64,000 bases of DNA. It comes from Marinomonas sp. MED121. GTDB taxonomy: Bacteria > Pseudomonadota > Gammaproteobacteria > Pseudomonadales > Marinomonadaceae. The stretch is from positions 107,456 to 171,455 of the forward strand of contig NZ_CH672433.1 of NCBI RefSeq assembly GCF_000153025.1, in the 5' to 3' direction. Numbering within the stretch: position 1 is the first letter of the stretch; the number at the start of each line of letters is the position of its first letter. The notes beneath the pieces are model-generated. The model saw only the letters and a list, made by a program, of their open reading frames with translations, did not search any database and had not been told where the DNA came from. Shown here in pieces: positions 1-8,299 of this stretch. Made by a program: the position numbers and the translations under genes.

Positions 1-965
1 ACGCCTTCGGTTTCTGCAAGGTCCTGACTCAACAATTCAATTAAATGTTTCATGTCATCAGGTAAGTCGACTTCCCACTCCATAAACTCACCAGTAATAG
101 GATGAGAAAGCTCCAAGCGTTTAGCATGCAACGCCTGACGTCTAAAGTTCTGCAGTTCGTCTCTAAGCTCAGGAATACAGGCTTTAGGCATCTTCATTCG
201 ACCCGCATATTGAGGGTCACCTAATAAAGGAAATTGAATATGGGACATATGAACGCGAATCTGGTGGGTTCGCCCAGTCTCAAGCTTAAGTCGAATATGT
301 GTGTGGTTTTTGAAGCGTTGCAATAAACGATAATGGGTTACTGCATCCTTTCCATTAAGCGGCTCTACAGCCATTTTTTGACGGTTTTGAGGATGACGAC
401 CGATTGGTTCATTAACAGTTCCACCTCCAGTCATGATGCCAATTGCAACGGCTTCATATTCACGCCCCATACTTCTATCTTGAAGCTGAGATACAAGTTC
501 AGTTTGGGCAGCCAATGTTTTGGCAACTACCATCAAACCCGTCGTCTCTTTATCAAGACGATGAACAATGCCCGCACGAGGCACATGAGCAGATTCAGGA
601 CAATGAAATAATATGGCATTCATCAAGGTGCCACTTCTATGCCCTACAGCAGGATGAACAACCAAACCTGATGGTTTATTTACAACTAAAATATCCTCAT
701 CCTCATAAACAATATCAAGGGGTATATCTTCAGGCTGATGATCGTCAATATCTTCAACTAAGGTCTCTAGGCTAATCACCTCACCTACAAACAGCTTTTC
801 TTTTGCTTTTGACTTTTTACCGTCAACCAATAAAACACCTTCTTTAATCCAAGCTTGGATTCGTGATCTTGAATAATCACTGAAAAGTTCGGTTGCGATT
901 AAATCAAACCTTTGCCCATTTAATTCAAATGGAACTTGGGCTTCTTTTACTATGCGCTCTGCCAT
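1..965 (-). CDS. rluD: 23S rRNA pseudouridine synthase RluD (3' end beyond window)
   Basis: This is an RNA pseudouridine synthase of the RluA/RluD family, which isomerises uridines in helix 69 of 23S rRNA. The protein starts MAERIVKEAQ at 965. An S4-like RNA-binding segment follows (SRSRIQAWIKEGVLLVDG), then the catalytic motif HRLDKETTGLMV with the active-site Asp, and RTHQIRVHM further on. About 321 codons are present and the frame is still open at the left edge, so only the extreme C-terminus is missing. It is divergent from bamD, the same arrangement as in many gammaproteobacteria. The identification as RluD rather than RluC rests on this neighbourhood and on the overall sequence. Confidence 0.93.
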   Translation of the reverse strand, partial: MAERIVKEAQVPFELNGQRFDLIATELFSDYSRSRIQAWIKEGVLLVDGKKSKAKEKLFVGEVISLETLVEDIDDHQPEDIPLDIVYEDEDILVVNKPSGLVVHPAVGHRSGTLMNAILFHCPESAHVPRAGIVHRLDKETTGLMVVAKTLAAQTELVSQLQDRSMGREYEAVAIGIMTGGGTVNEPIGRHPQNRQKMAVEPLNGKDAVTHYRLLQRFKNHTHIRLKLETGRTHQIRVHMSHIQFPLLGDPQYAGRMKMPKACIPELRDELQNFRRQALHAKRLELSHPITGEFMEWEVDLPDDMKHLIELLSQDLAETEG

Positions 966-1129
966 ACAATGTACTTAAATTCGAGTTGATCTTAATTTGC
1001 GTAAATTTTACGTAATATCGATCAAGTTACAAAGAAAAAAGGTGTATCTTGCCGGCGTCGGAAACTTTATAGATTTTTTAGAGTCCATCAAAACGGCACT
1101 ACATTTAACAATTCAAGGTTTGATTATAC

Positions 1130-1972
1130 ATGGGATTACGCAAGTCATTGCTGCAATTATCTGGTTTCGTTGGAATTTCTTTACTACTTGGGGCTTGTTC
1201 CAATGCACCAGTTCAAGAACCAGACCTACCTGAAAGCGAATATTATCAAAATGCACAAGAAGCCTTTGACCAAGGCAGACCTTTAGTTGCAGTACAAAAT
1301 TTAAAAGATCTGGATAGCCGCTACCCGTTTGGTGAGTTTACTCAAAGAGCTGAACTTGAAATTATTTATGCTTATTTTTTAGCCAGTGATTATATTTCAG
1401 CCCATGCAAATGCAGAACGCTTTATCAAGAAGTATCCTGAGTTTGAAACCATTGATTATGTCTATTACTACAGAGCCCTTTCAACTTTTAAGGGCGGAGA
1501 AACACTCAGCACCCGCTATCTAAATCAGGACCCAAGCCAACGAGATAGCTCTGAATTTATCAAAGCCTTCCGTGAATTTGCAGATTTACTCAAACGCTTT
1601 CCTGAAAGTTCTTATGCAAGCGATGCTAAAGCACGCATGATTTATCTTAGAAACACAATTGCGAGGCATGAGTTACAAGTGGCTAAGTATTATTTCAAAC
1701 GAAATGCGCCGCTTGCTGCCTTACACAGAAGCCAAACTGTGCTCAATAAATATCCGAGTTCTGATTCAGTGGAAGATGCTCTTGCAATAAATATACAAGC
1801 CTATATTGAGTTAGAGCAATTTGAGTTAGCAGATCAAAATTTGGCGATACTTACCAATAATTATCCAGCATCAAAACACCTAGATGCTAATGGCCAGCTC
1901 ATTATACCCCCTTTGCCAAAAGACGCTGATCCTGACTTTTGGTATTGGGTTACCTTAGGATGGATGGACTAA
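1130..1972 (+). CDS. bamD: outer membrane protein assembly factor BamD
   Basis: BamD is an essential lipoprotein of the BAM complex that folds beta-barrel proteins into the outer membrane. The 280-residue product has a lipoprotein signal peptide with lipobox LGAC and modified Cys23. TPR-like helical repeats follow, with the family's motifs (YQNAQEAFDQGRPLVAVQNL near residue 39, and later RFPESSYASDAKARM). Length matches the family, about 245-340 residues. The ATG at 1130 has an AAGG element 11 bases upstream and gives a correct signal peptide. A strong terminator follows at 1992. Confidence 0.95.
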   Translation: MGLRKSLLQLSGFVGISLLLGACSNAPVQEPDLPESEYYQNAQEAFDQGRPLVAVQNLKDLDSRYPFGEFTQRAELEIIYAYFLASDYISAHANAERFIKKYPEFETIDYVYYYRALSTFKGGETLSTRYLNQDPSQRDSSEFIKAFREFADLLKRFPESSYASDAKARMIYLRNTIARHELQVAKYYFKRNAPLAALHRSQTVLNKYPSSDSVEDALAINIQAYIELEQFELADQNLAILTNNYPASKHLDANGQLIIPPLPKDADPDFWYWVTLGWMD

Positions 1973-1991
1973 GGGTAAATAGACTAAGCTC

Positions 1992-2022
1992 AAAAAGCCG
2001 ACTTTCATGTCGGCTTTTTTAT
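1992..2022 (+). terminator. rho-independent terminator of bamD
   Basis: A perfect 10-bp stem (AAAAGCCGAC / GTCGGCTTTT) closes a six-base loop and runs into a T tract. It lies 20 bases after the bamD stop. The A tract on the left arm means it could also work for the convergent GST-like gene. Confidence 0.85.
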
Positions 2023-2039
2023 ATCTTTATCATGGTCTA

Positions 2040-2684
2040 CTAAGGAAAGAACCTTGGTTCATCACCTTCTTGCCAAGCCGCAAGCTTAACCATCACCTTG
2101 CTAAAGCTCTCTCCTTCTAGAATATGCGTGAGCCATTGCTTTAGATTGACATAGTTAGATTGATCAAACCAATCCATATCTACCCCTCTAAACTGCCTTA
2201 TAAAAGGAAAAACCAGTACATCAGCAATGGTCATTCTATTACCAAGTAGGAAGTCATTTTGACTTAGACGAGATTCTAAGCGACGCAAAAAACGCTCGCC
2301 TTGCGATCGATAAAAGGCCTCAGAATTTTCTGGATGTCGATCTGCATATTTATATTTATCCAGCCAAACCTTGAACCTAAAATCAGTTTGAAAAAGCCAC
2401 GCTTCGATATCTCTTTGCTCTGCAAGTGTATAGTGACTCGATATAATATTATGCTGATTTTGTGACATGGCCCATCGAATAATATCCATACTTTCGGGAA
2501 AACGTTTACCATCTGCATCAATCAGCTGAGGCACACTAGAACGGCCACCTAATGCCAACAAGGCCTCAGGTTTGTTTTTTAAAACAACTTCTCTTATTTC
2601 AACTTTGATATTAAGAAGCAATAGAGTATATCTAGCTCGAATGGCATAGGGACAACGTCTAAAAGAATATAAAATGGGAAGCAC
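2040..2684 (-). CDS. glutathione S-transferase family protein
   Basis: This is a cytosolic GST-fold protein of 214 residues. The N-terminal thioredoxin-like domain begins MLPILYSFRRCPYAIRAR, with a potential redox Cys at residue 11 in a CPYA motif typical of the glutaredoxin-like GST_N_3 group. The middle contains the conserved VPQLID segment and PESMDIIRW. The C-terminal alpha-helical domain contains NRMTIADVLVFPFIRQF, the usual N-capping and Asp motif. The substrate is unknown. It is a single gene facing bamD, with its own A/T-rich upstream region and a terminator for the neighbouring csp gene on its 5' side. Confidence 0.85.
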   Translation of the reverse strand: MLPILYSFRRCPYAIRARYTLLLLNIKVEIREVVLKNKPEALLALGGRSSVPQLIDADGKRFPESMDIIRWAMSQNQHNIISSHYTLAEQRDIEAWLFQTDFRFKVWLDKYKYADRHPENSEAFYRSQGERFLRRLESRLSQNDFLLGNRMTIADVLVFPFIRQFRGVDMDWFDQSNYVNLKQWLTHILEGESFSKVMVKLAAWQEGDEPRFFP

Positions 2685-2747
2685 TTGGGCATCTCTAAAT
2701 CAAATAAAAGCGTATTTAGACGTGATTAAATACAAAATGCAAGCCAT

Positions 2748-2776
2748 AAAAAAACCGCCCTTAAGGCGGTTTTTAA
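2748..2776 (-). terminator. terminator downstream of the first cold shock gene
   Basis: A 10-bp stem AAAAACCGCC / GGCGGTTTTT with a five-base loop lies just beyond the csp stop codon. The stem is flanked by A and T runs, so it should stop transcription in both directions. Confidence 0.85.
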
Positions 2777-2791
2777 TAAAGATCCAACAGG

Positions 2792-3004
2792 TTAAACGAT
2801 AGATACGTTTTCTGCTTGAGGACCTTTTTGACCTTGAGTAACTTCGAAAGTTACTTTTTGGCCTTCTTGTAGTGTACGACGACCTGTGCCGTTAATTGCA
2901 CGGAAGTGAACAAAAACATCTGGACCGCCTTCGCGCTCGATGAAACCAAATCCTTTTTCGTCGTTAAACCACTTAACGATACCGGAAACTAATTGACCTG
3001 ACAT
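2792..3004 (-). CDS. cold shock domain protein (CspA family)
   Basis: This is a 70-residue single-domain nucleic-acid chaperone that melts RNA secondary structure. The product starts [18 protein letters not shown]. It contains RNP1 (KGFGFIERE) and RNP2 (DVFVHFRAI), followed by [11 protein letters not shown], all hallmarks of the family. The start at 3004 is chosen because GATGAGG sits 6-12 bases upstream and the family begins there. A longer open frame to 3118 has no family homology. It is monocistronic, with a long A/T-rich upstream region containing a palindrome just before the ribosome binding site. Confidence 0.93.
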   Translation of the reverse strand: MSGQLVSGIVKWFNDEKGFGFIEREGGPDVFVHFRAINGTGRRTLQEGQKVTFEVTQGQKGPQAENVSIV

Positions 3005-3026
3005 ACAAACCTCATCTTTTCTATCG

Positions 3027-3042
3027 ACTGTATTAATACAGT
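3027..3042 (-). promoter_or_regulatory. 16-bp palindrome in csp leader
   Basis: The sequence ACTGTATTAATACAGT is a perfect inverted repeat ending about 23 bases before the csp start codon and directly before its ribosome binding site. It may be an operator, or in RNA an 8-bp-arm hairpin that affects translation. No specific regulator can be named. Confidence 0.4.
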
Positions 3043-3118
3043 TTAGTATTAGCATTGAGAGAAACTTTCTTTCAATAATATCCATAATTGTTGAGCTACT
3101 TATGAGAAGGTGGTCCAA

Positions 3119-3626
3119 ATCAAAATACTCAACTAACTCGATAATAAGACGATAAAAATAAAATAGGAAGGCTCAAATGGCAAAGTTGGTTAAATTATGT
3201 AATTAATAATTCAAAAAATGTAAAGTTATGAAAACAGAAAAACTAATATAAAACTAAATCAGCATAATATTAATTAGACTTATCTTTACTAAATATCATT
3301 TAATAAAAACAGAAAACCTTTCTCCCCAACAAAGCACTTATGTTTTAGTAACTTAGAGCCATCTTAATAAGTGTTTTTTTATTTAGAGATTTACGAAATT
3401 TCTAACGCTAAGCTTACTTTATATAGGCCTTTATATTGAGTCTCATTCAAATTAAGGAATCTGAATTTTAAACTAAATTATTAATTTTCATTCCACAGTT
3501 TGAAAAACCAGACGCTTGTTTAAGATTACACTTTTATTAAATGGAAAATTAATCTAGAAAGTGAGCCTGCTAGGTTCACTATAGCTGTTATCATAGATGA
3601 CTTAAAAATAGGTAATCATTAGGTAT
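3119..3626. other. A/T-rich intergenic region without recognised gene
   Basis: About 500 bases of very A/T-rich sequence separate the csp gene from the DTW gene. Together with 3005-3118 it must hold the csp promoter and leader, and the promoter of the DTW gene. A small inverted repeat GTGAGCC-N5-GGTTCAC lies at about 3560-3578, shortly before the DTW gene. I see no convincing ORF, tRNA or repeat family in it. Confidence 0.6.
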
Positions 3627-4124
3627 ATGCACTTTATTCTCTTAACTCACTCTAGAGAGCTGGCAAAGCTCAGTGGAACAGGCCAACTCATCCACCAACT
3701 GTATCCTGAACAATGCGATATTATTGAGTGGTCTCGTATTAACCCAGACCAAAGACTCACCAAAACCTTAGACATTAATACAAGCTTATTAATATACCCT
3801 GTAGAAAATGCTAATGAGAATGCTTATTTTCATAATGGCTCCCTTTCTCAGTTTTCAACCTTTATTATTATTGATGGCACTTGGCAAGAGGCAAAAAAAA
3901 TATATAACCGTAGCCCCTATTTACACAAGTTAATGCATTATGAATTAAAGGTAGATTACAGCTCGAAATATCAACTCAGACGAAACCAAAAAGAGATGGG
4001 ATTATGTACAGCTGAAGTAGCAATAGAACTCATGATGAAAAAAAATCAGCTCCATATGGCTCAAGGATTAAATGAATCTTTCCAAGCACTCAATCAAAGC
4101 AAAAGACAAACAAGGAAAGAGTGA
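3627..4124 (+). CDS. DTW domain protein, probable tRNA-uridine aminocarboxypropyltransferase
   Basis: DTW-domain proteins (TapT/YfiP, TSR3 superfamily) transfer the aminocarboxypropyl group of S-adenosylmethionine to tRNA uridine (acp3U). The protein has the motif DGTWQEAKKIYNRSP near residue 88, the LRRNQKEMGLCTAEVAIEL segment, and an N-terminus (LLTHSRELAKLSGTGQLI) that matches the start of the catalytic domain. At 165 residues it is shorter than E. coli TapT (about 230). It lacks the N-terminal Cys-rich region, so it represents the short form known in Vibrio-like bacteria. AGG lies a few bases before the ATG. Function is inferred from family membership. Confidence 0.8.
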   Translation: MHFILLTHSRELAKLSGTGQLIHQLYPEQCDIIEWSRINPDQRLTKTLDINTSLLIYPVENANENAYFHNGSLSQFSTFIIIDGTWQEAKKIYNRSPYLHKLMHYELKVDYSSKYQLRRNQKEMGLCTAEVAIELMMKKNQLHMAQGLNESFQALNQSKRQTRKE

Positions 4125-4176
4125 CCCAATTAGAGAAAAAGGCAGTATTATTAAAATACTAAGATTATTAAGATCA

Positions 4177-4821
4177 TCAGAAATGTCCAAGCTTAATCAA
4201 GGCTGTCAGCTCTGTTTTAAAGGTAAAACAATCTAGATTAAAACAAGGTACTCTCAACCAAGCATATTGATTTAAGCTTTTTTCTTTATACTCTAATTCA
4301 CCCTTAATCACTAACAATTCAACAGCATTATTATTTATCTCTAATTGCTTCAATAAGGTTAAATCACTCGATAAATTTAACCTTATCCAAAAGACTTTTT
4401 CATTTTGGTGTTCATGAAGCAAATGGAAGCTCTTCCCACTCTTTAAAAAGTCATTGGTATCAATATTGATTTGCTTCCTGTCTGTCACACTAAACTGGTG
4501 TAATTTCACAAAAAGCTCGCACCCGTCTTTACTATGGGGAGCATGGGATGTCCCTGGTGGATTACGAAAATATGATCCTGCGGGATAATCTCCGCTCTCA
4601 TCGGAAAACACGCCTTTAATCACAAAAATCTCTTCCCCTCCAGGGTGTGGATGTGACCTAAAAAAAGAACCTGCATCATACTTTACAACACTGGTCGCAT
4701 GCCCTCTTTCTGCTTCTTCACGAGCCAGTGGTTTACGCCAAACTCCTGCCATAGGGCTTGCTTGCCACGGTTCTTTATCCGTCTTGATAAAGACCTCTTG
4801 AAGAAAGTCCATATTTAACAT
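4177..4821 (-). CDS. ChrR-like cupin domain protein
   Basis: This is a double-stranded beta-helix protein of 214 residues. The first cupin has the metal-binding motif HPHPGGEE followed by PAGSYFRNPPGTSHAPHS. This closely resembles the C-terminal cupin of ChrR-type anti-sigma factors, but there is no N-terminal zinc anti-sigma domain and no sigma factor next door. A second, degenerate half follows. The start at 4821 has GGAG eight bases upstream. An in-frame ATG at 4860 would add 13 residues and has no good ribosome binding site. The substrate or signal is unknown. Confidence 0.75.
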   Translation of the reverse strand: MLNMDFLQEVFIKTDKEPWQASPMAGVWRKPLAREEAERGHATSVVKYDAGSFFRSHPHPGGEEIFVIKGVFSDESGDYPAGSYFRNPPGTSHAPHSKDGCELFVKLHQFSVTDRKQINIDTNDFLKSGKSFHLLHEHQNEKVFWIRLNLSSDLTLLKQLEINNNAVELLVIKGELEYKEKSLNQYAWLRVPCFNLDCFTFKTELTALIKLGHF

Positions 4822-4901
4822 TATCACATCTCCGACCTGCGACGACTTTAGCCTATTCACCCATAATGAATTAGAACTTAAGCATCAGCCTCATATTATT
4901 T

Positions 4902-5054
4902 TTAATCTTTATCAGCCGCTTTATGACTTAAATCAACAAAGCCATAAATGCGAATAACAAACGAGCAAAGATAAGGTACTGTTATGTCTACACCAAAAAC
5001 CCTTGGCTTATAGGGTTCAAATAATCCACCGAAATAGTCCTGCTTAGAAACCAT
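4902..5054 (-). CDS. possible small protein, 50 residues, unrecognised
   Basis: An open frame begins MVSKQDYFGGLFEPY and ends SHKAADKD. It is preceded by a strong ribosome binding site, AGGGGA, five bases before its ATG. The composition is protein-like, with an aromatic/hydrophobic middle (VPYLCSFVIRIYGFV) and a charged tail. It lies 80 bases upstream of the cupin gene in the same direction, so the two could be co-transcribed. I do not recognise the family. It could be a genuine small membrane-associated protein, a leader, or the remnant of a larger gene. Confidence 0.5.
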   Translation of the reverse strand: MVSKQDYFGGLFEPYKPRVFGVDITVPYLCSFVIRIYGFVDLSHKAADKD

Positions 5055-5138
5055 GATAGTCCCCTATAGGTTTTCATACTAAGTCGGGTTGGCCTGTTTG
5101 CACCCCATTAACTTTTAACAATAATAAAAGAGTGAAGC

Positions 5139-8027
5139 ATGACGCTACTTCCCCCTTCTCAAATTCCACTGAAGCAAACATTCGCAATGCTTTTTGTCGT
5201 CATAAGCTCGATGTCTTGTATCATGGGATACCTTATTATCCGCGAAGGGAATATTAGCGTTGAACAAAGTAATGCATTAATCAACGATTTAATTCATCTT
5301 CAAGAACAACAAATCCAAAATGACGGCACCAAAATTGTCGAAAATTTAAACAACACCAGTTTGCAGACAATACCTTATCTTAAACAAGAAGCAAAACATC
5401 AAGTCGATAAAGCCCACTCAATCGCGCTTTCTCTATACCAAAGTTTAACCCCCCTGCTAGCTGACAAAGAGATCAAGTCAGCCATTAAAGAAAGCTTAAG
5501 GCAGATACGTTTTTTTGAAGGTCGTGGCTACTTATTTATCGACGAATTAGACGGCACATCAGTATTACTGCCACCACAGCCCCACCTAGAAGGCAGCTCC
5601 CTTTTCAACCAATTAGATGATCAGGGCAAAGTTCATATCCAAAATATCATTCAAGCTACGCAGAATAAAAGTAAACAAGGTTTCTATCAGTATCGATGGT
5701 ATGAGCCAAACAACACGCAAGAAATGCAAGATAAAGTTAGCTTTATGCGCCAATTTGAACCTTATAATTGGATCATAGGCACAGGTGATTATATCCAAAG
5801 AGTTGAGGGAGATTTTCAACAAAACGCGATCAACCAGCTCTCCTCTTTAAAAATTAATAAAAATAGCTTTTTTATTATTTTCAACCAAGATAATCAGTTT
5901 ATTTACCAAGCCCAAGGGCTTTCAAATGAATTGATCGAGACACTTAAAGAGCCAAGCTCAGTCAAAAAACTCATCAGCCAAATAAAACTTAGAAACCAAA
6001 CCCCCAATACGAATAAAACTCTAGAGCAAGCCAGCCACACTTTCTCCTTTGTCAATCAAGTAGATAAATGGGGATGGACAGTGTTGGGTGGCTATAATAA
6101 TAGCGACATATTATTTGATGCCCAATCTCAATTAAATATGCTCAAGCTCAACCAGCAAAAAAGCATGCAACACCTTTTAATTGAGTTTTCATTATTGTCC
6201 TGCTTGTCACTCATTATCACTTTTGGCGTTGCCCTCTGGTTAAGAAAAGCCTTCATGAGTTACCACACCCATAGCCAAAAGCAACATGAGCTTTTATTGC
6301 AGAATAAAACCGAGTTAGAACTTTCTGCTCGGGTATTTGACAGCACGTCAGAGGGCATAATGATTACAGATGAATTCAATCAAATCATCACCTGTAACTC
6401 CTCTTTTTGTCGCATTACAGGGTATAGCAAAGAAGAGATTATTGGCCTGACGCCAAACACCTTTGCCTCTGGGTTAACTGATCCAGATATTTACAGCGAT
6501 ATGTGGCACGCTTTGACAACGAAAGGGCTCTGGCAAGGTGAAGTGATTAATCAACACAAACAAGGACATCTTTTTCCTGAATGGCTATCCATTAACGTTT
6601 ATAAGGACAAACAAGGTAAAGCGATAAATTACATTGGCACTATTGTTGATATTAGTAAACGTAAACAAGCAGAAAATACACTGCAGCATCTGGCTGACTA
6701 TGACTCTTTAACAGACCTGCCTAATCGTAGATTTTTTAAAGAACAAGTTGATCACATTATTGAGATTGATAAACAAAGAAAGCCAACAGAGCCCATTAAT
6801 AAGTTTGCATTGCTATTTTTAGATCTAGATTACTTCAAATTCATCAACGATAGCTTAGGGCATAGCGCAGGCGATAAGGTACTAAAAATTATTGCATCTC
6901 GTTTACTTGAGCATAAAGACAAAAATACCATTATCAGCCGTTTAGGGGGCGATGAGTTTGTCATCGTATTACAAGACATCGCCTCTGAAAAAGCCGTCAA
7001 ACAATTCTGTTTCGAGCTAATGCAAAATATTGAAAAACCAATGAATATTCTTGGACGCTCTCTTATTGTGACGCCAAGCATTGGAGCGACCCTTTATCCA
7101 AAAGATGGAAACCGAACGAATATTCTATTAAAAAATGCAGATGCCGCACTTTATCGCGCTAAAGAGAATGGACGTAACAACGTTCAGTTTTTCACCGCTA
7201 ACCTCAATCGAGATGCACTAAAAAGACTTTCTCTAGAGAACGATTTAAGACGAGCTTTAAATAGAAATCAATTTGAGATTTACTACCAACCTCAAGTCAA
7301 CCTAAACACAAAACAAGTCATAGGATGTGAAGCCTTAATCCGCTGGCACCATCCAACTAAAGGCTTTGTCTCACCTATTGAGTTTATTCCTATTGCAGAA
7401 GAAACCGGGATAATTAATGAAATTGGTGAATGGATTTTATTTGAAGCATGCCAGCAAGCAGCTAACTGGTGTAATGAGTATGGCCGAGAGATTGATATCG
7501 CAATTAATTTATCCGCCAGGCAGTTTGATGACACTCTAGTAAGCACTGTACTTAAAGCGTTAAACCAAAGCCAACTTCCTAGTCATTGCCTCACACTAGA
7601 AATTACTGAAAGCATATTAGTACAAGATCCTGAACAGGTCATTCATACGCTGACTCAGCTTCGACAATCAAGCATTAAAGTCGCCTTAGATGACTTTGGA
7701 ACAGGCTTTTCTAGCCTATCCTATTTAAAACGCTTTCCACTAGATAAACTTAAAATTGATAGAGCTTTCGTCAAAGACTTACCTAACAATACGGATGATG
7801 GCGCCATTATCGCTTCAGTTCTTGCCGTCGCAAAACACTTCCAACTAACAACCATTGCAGAAGGGATCGAAAACACAGATCAAGAAGCCTTACTTGAAGC
7901 CCTTAATTGTACTCAGGGCCAGGGCTACTTTTACGACAAGCCTCTAACAGCCTATGCTATGGCCCAAAGACTGAGGCATGGCCAACATGGTAAGCCATCA
8001 TTGATTCATCATTACGATCTTGTATAA
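5139..8027 (+). CDS. Cache-PAS-GGDEF-EAL cyclic-di-GMP protein
   Basis: This membrane sensor probably makes and/or degrades cyclic di-GMP. Its 962 residues contain a transmembrane helix (about 15-34), a periplasmic Cache-type sensor (motifs GRGYLFIDELDGTSVLLPP and PYNWIIGTGDYIQ), a second helix (about 346-368), a PAS domain (about 391-510, ITDEFNQIITCNSSF), GGDEF with an intact GGDEF motif at 603-607, and EAL with EAL at 731-733. The EAL catalytic features DDFGTGFSSLSYL, LKIDRAFV and IAEGIE are present. Both catalytic modules look intact, so the net activity cannot be predicted. It is transcribed alone. Cache ligands are typically small carboxylates or amino acids. Confidence 0.93.
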   Translation: MTLLPPSQIPLKQTFAMLFVVISSMSCIMGYLIIREGNISVEQSNALINDLIHLQEQQIQNDGTKIVENLNNTSLQTIPYLKQEAKHQVDKAHSIALSLYQSLTPLLADKEIKSAIKESLRQIRFFEGRGYLFIDELDGTSVLLPPQPHLEGSSLFNQLDDQGKVHIQNIIQATQNKSKQGFYQYRWYEPNNTQEMQDKVSFMRQFEPYNWIIGTGDYIQRVEGDFQQNAINQLSSLKINKNSFFIIFNQDNQFIYQAQGLSNELIETLKEPSSVKKLISQIKLRNQTPNTNKTLEQASHTFSFVNQVDKWGWTVLGGYNNSDILFDAQSQLNMLKLNQQKSMQHLLIEFSLLSCLSLIITFGVALWLRKAFMSYHTHSQKQHELLLQNKTELELSARVFDSTSEGIMITDEFNQIITCNSSFCRITGYSKEEIIGLTPNTFASGLTDPDIYSDMWHALTTKGLWQGEVINQHKQGHLFPEWLSINVYKDKQGKAINYIGTIVDISKRKQAENTLQHLADYDSLTDLPNRRFFKEQVDHIIEIDKQRKPTEPINKFALLFLDLDYFKFINDSLGHSAGDKVLKIIASRLLEHKDKNTIISRLGGDEFVIVLQDIASEKAVKQFCFELMQNIEKPMNILGRSLIVTPSIGATLYPKDGNRTNILLKNADAALYRAKENGRNNVQFFTANLNRDALKRLSLENDLRRALNRNQFEIYYQPQVNLNTKQVIGCEALIRWHHPTKGFVSPIEFIPIAEETGIINEIGEWILFEACQQAANWCNEYGREIDIAINLSARQFDDTLVSTVLKALNQSQLPSHCLTLEITESILVQDPEQVIHTLTQLRQSSIKVALDDFGTGFSSLSYLKRFPLDKLKIDRAFVKDLPNNTDDGAIIASVLAVAKHFQLTTIAEGIENTDQEALLEALNCTQGQGYFYDKPLTAYAMAQRLRHGQHGKPSLIHHYDLV

Positions 8028-8112
8028 GCGCAAACGAATGCTATGCCTATTATTAAGATACAAACATTCTAACTAATTCTTAACCCTAGCTATAGCGATT
8101 AGGCCTTAAAAT

Positions 8113-8145
8113 AAAAAAAGCGCCTAAGCCTGACGACTTAGACGC
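8113..8145 (-). terminator. terminator of the porin gene
   Basis: Read leftward, the RNA forms a nine-pair stem (GCGTCTAAG / CTTAGGCGC, one G-U pair) with an eight-base loop, followed by seven T residues. It lies about 155 bases past the porin stop, so the mRNA would have a long 3' untranslated region. Confidence 0.75.
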
Positions 8146-8221
8146 AAATGTTCCATTAAGCCTAAAAGACAAAAAGGAACCTTGAATGATAGGTACTTAG
8201 CTTTGTTAGCTAAAGTTATGC

Positions 8222-8247
8222 TTGGACTCTTGCAAGCAAGAGCCCAA
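8222..8247 (-). other. hairpin in the porin 3' untranslated region
   Basis: The leftward RNA TTGGGCTCTTGC-TT-GCAAGAGTCCAA pairs along all 12 positions, with one G-U pair, although in practice the tip must open. It has no T tract. On the other strand the same sequence has a mismatch, so the leftward transcript forms the better structure. Confidence 0.45.
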
Positions 8248-8299
8248 TGATAACGTCAGATAATCACGCCGTGTTTATCAAAAGGCTATCAAGTTACAC

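Noticed and set aside
333..775. Open frames antisense to rluD
   Set aside because: They lie wholly inside a clear rluD coding region and lack ribosome binding sites.
997..1233. 78-codon frame overlapping the start of bamD
   Set aside because: It runs out of frame with bamD through its signal-peptide region and has no ribosome binding site or recognisable product.
3027..3042. Possible LexA (SOS) box upstream of the first csp gene
   Set aside because: The half sites CTGT and ACAG are six bases apart, not the eight required in the gammaproteobacterial LexA box, and csp genes are not usual SOS targets.
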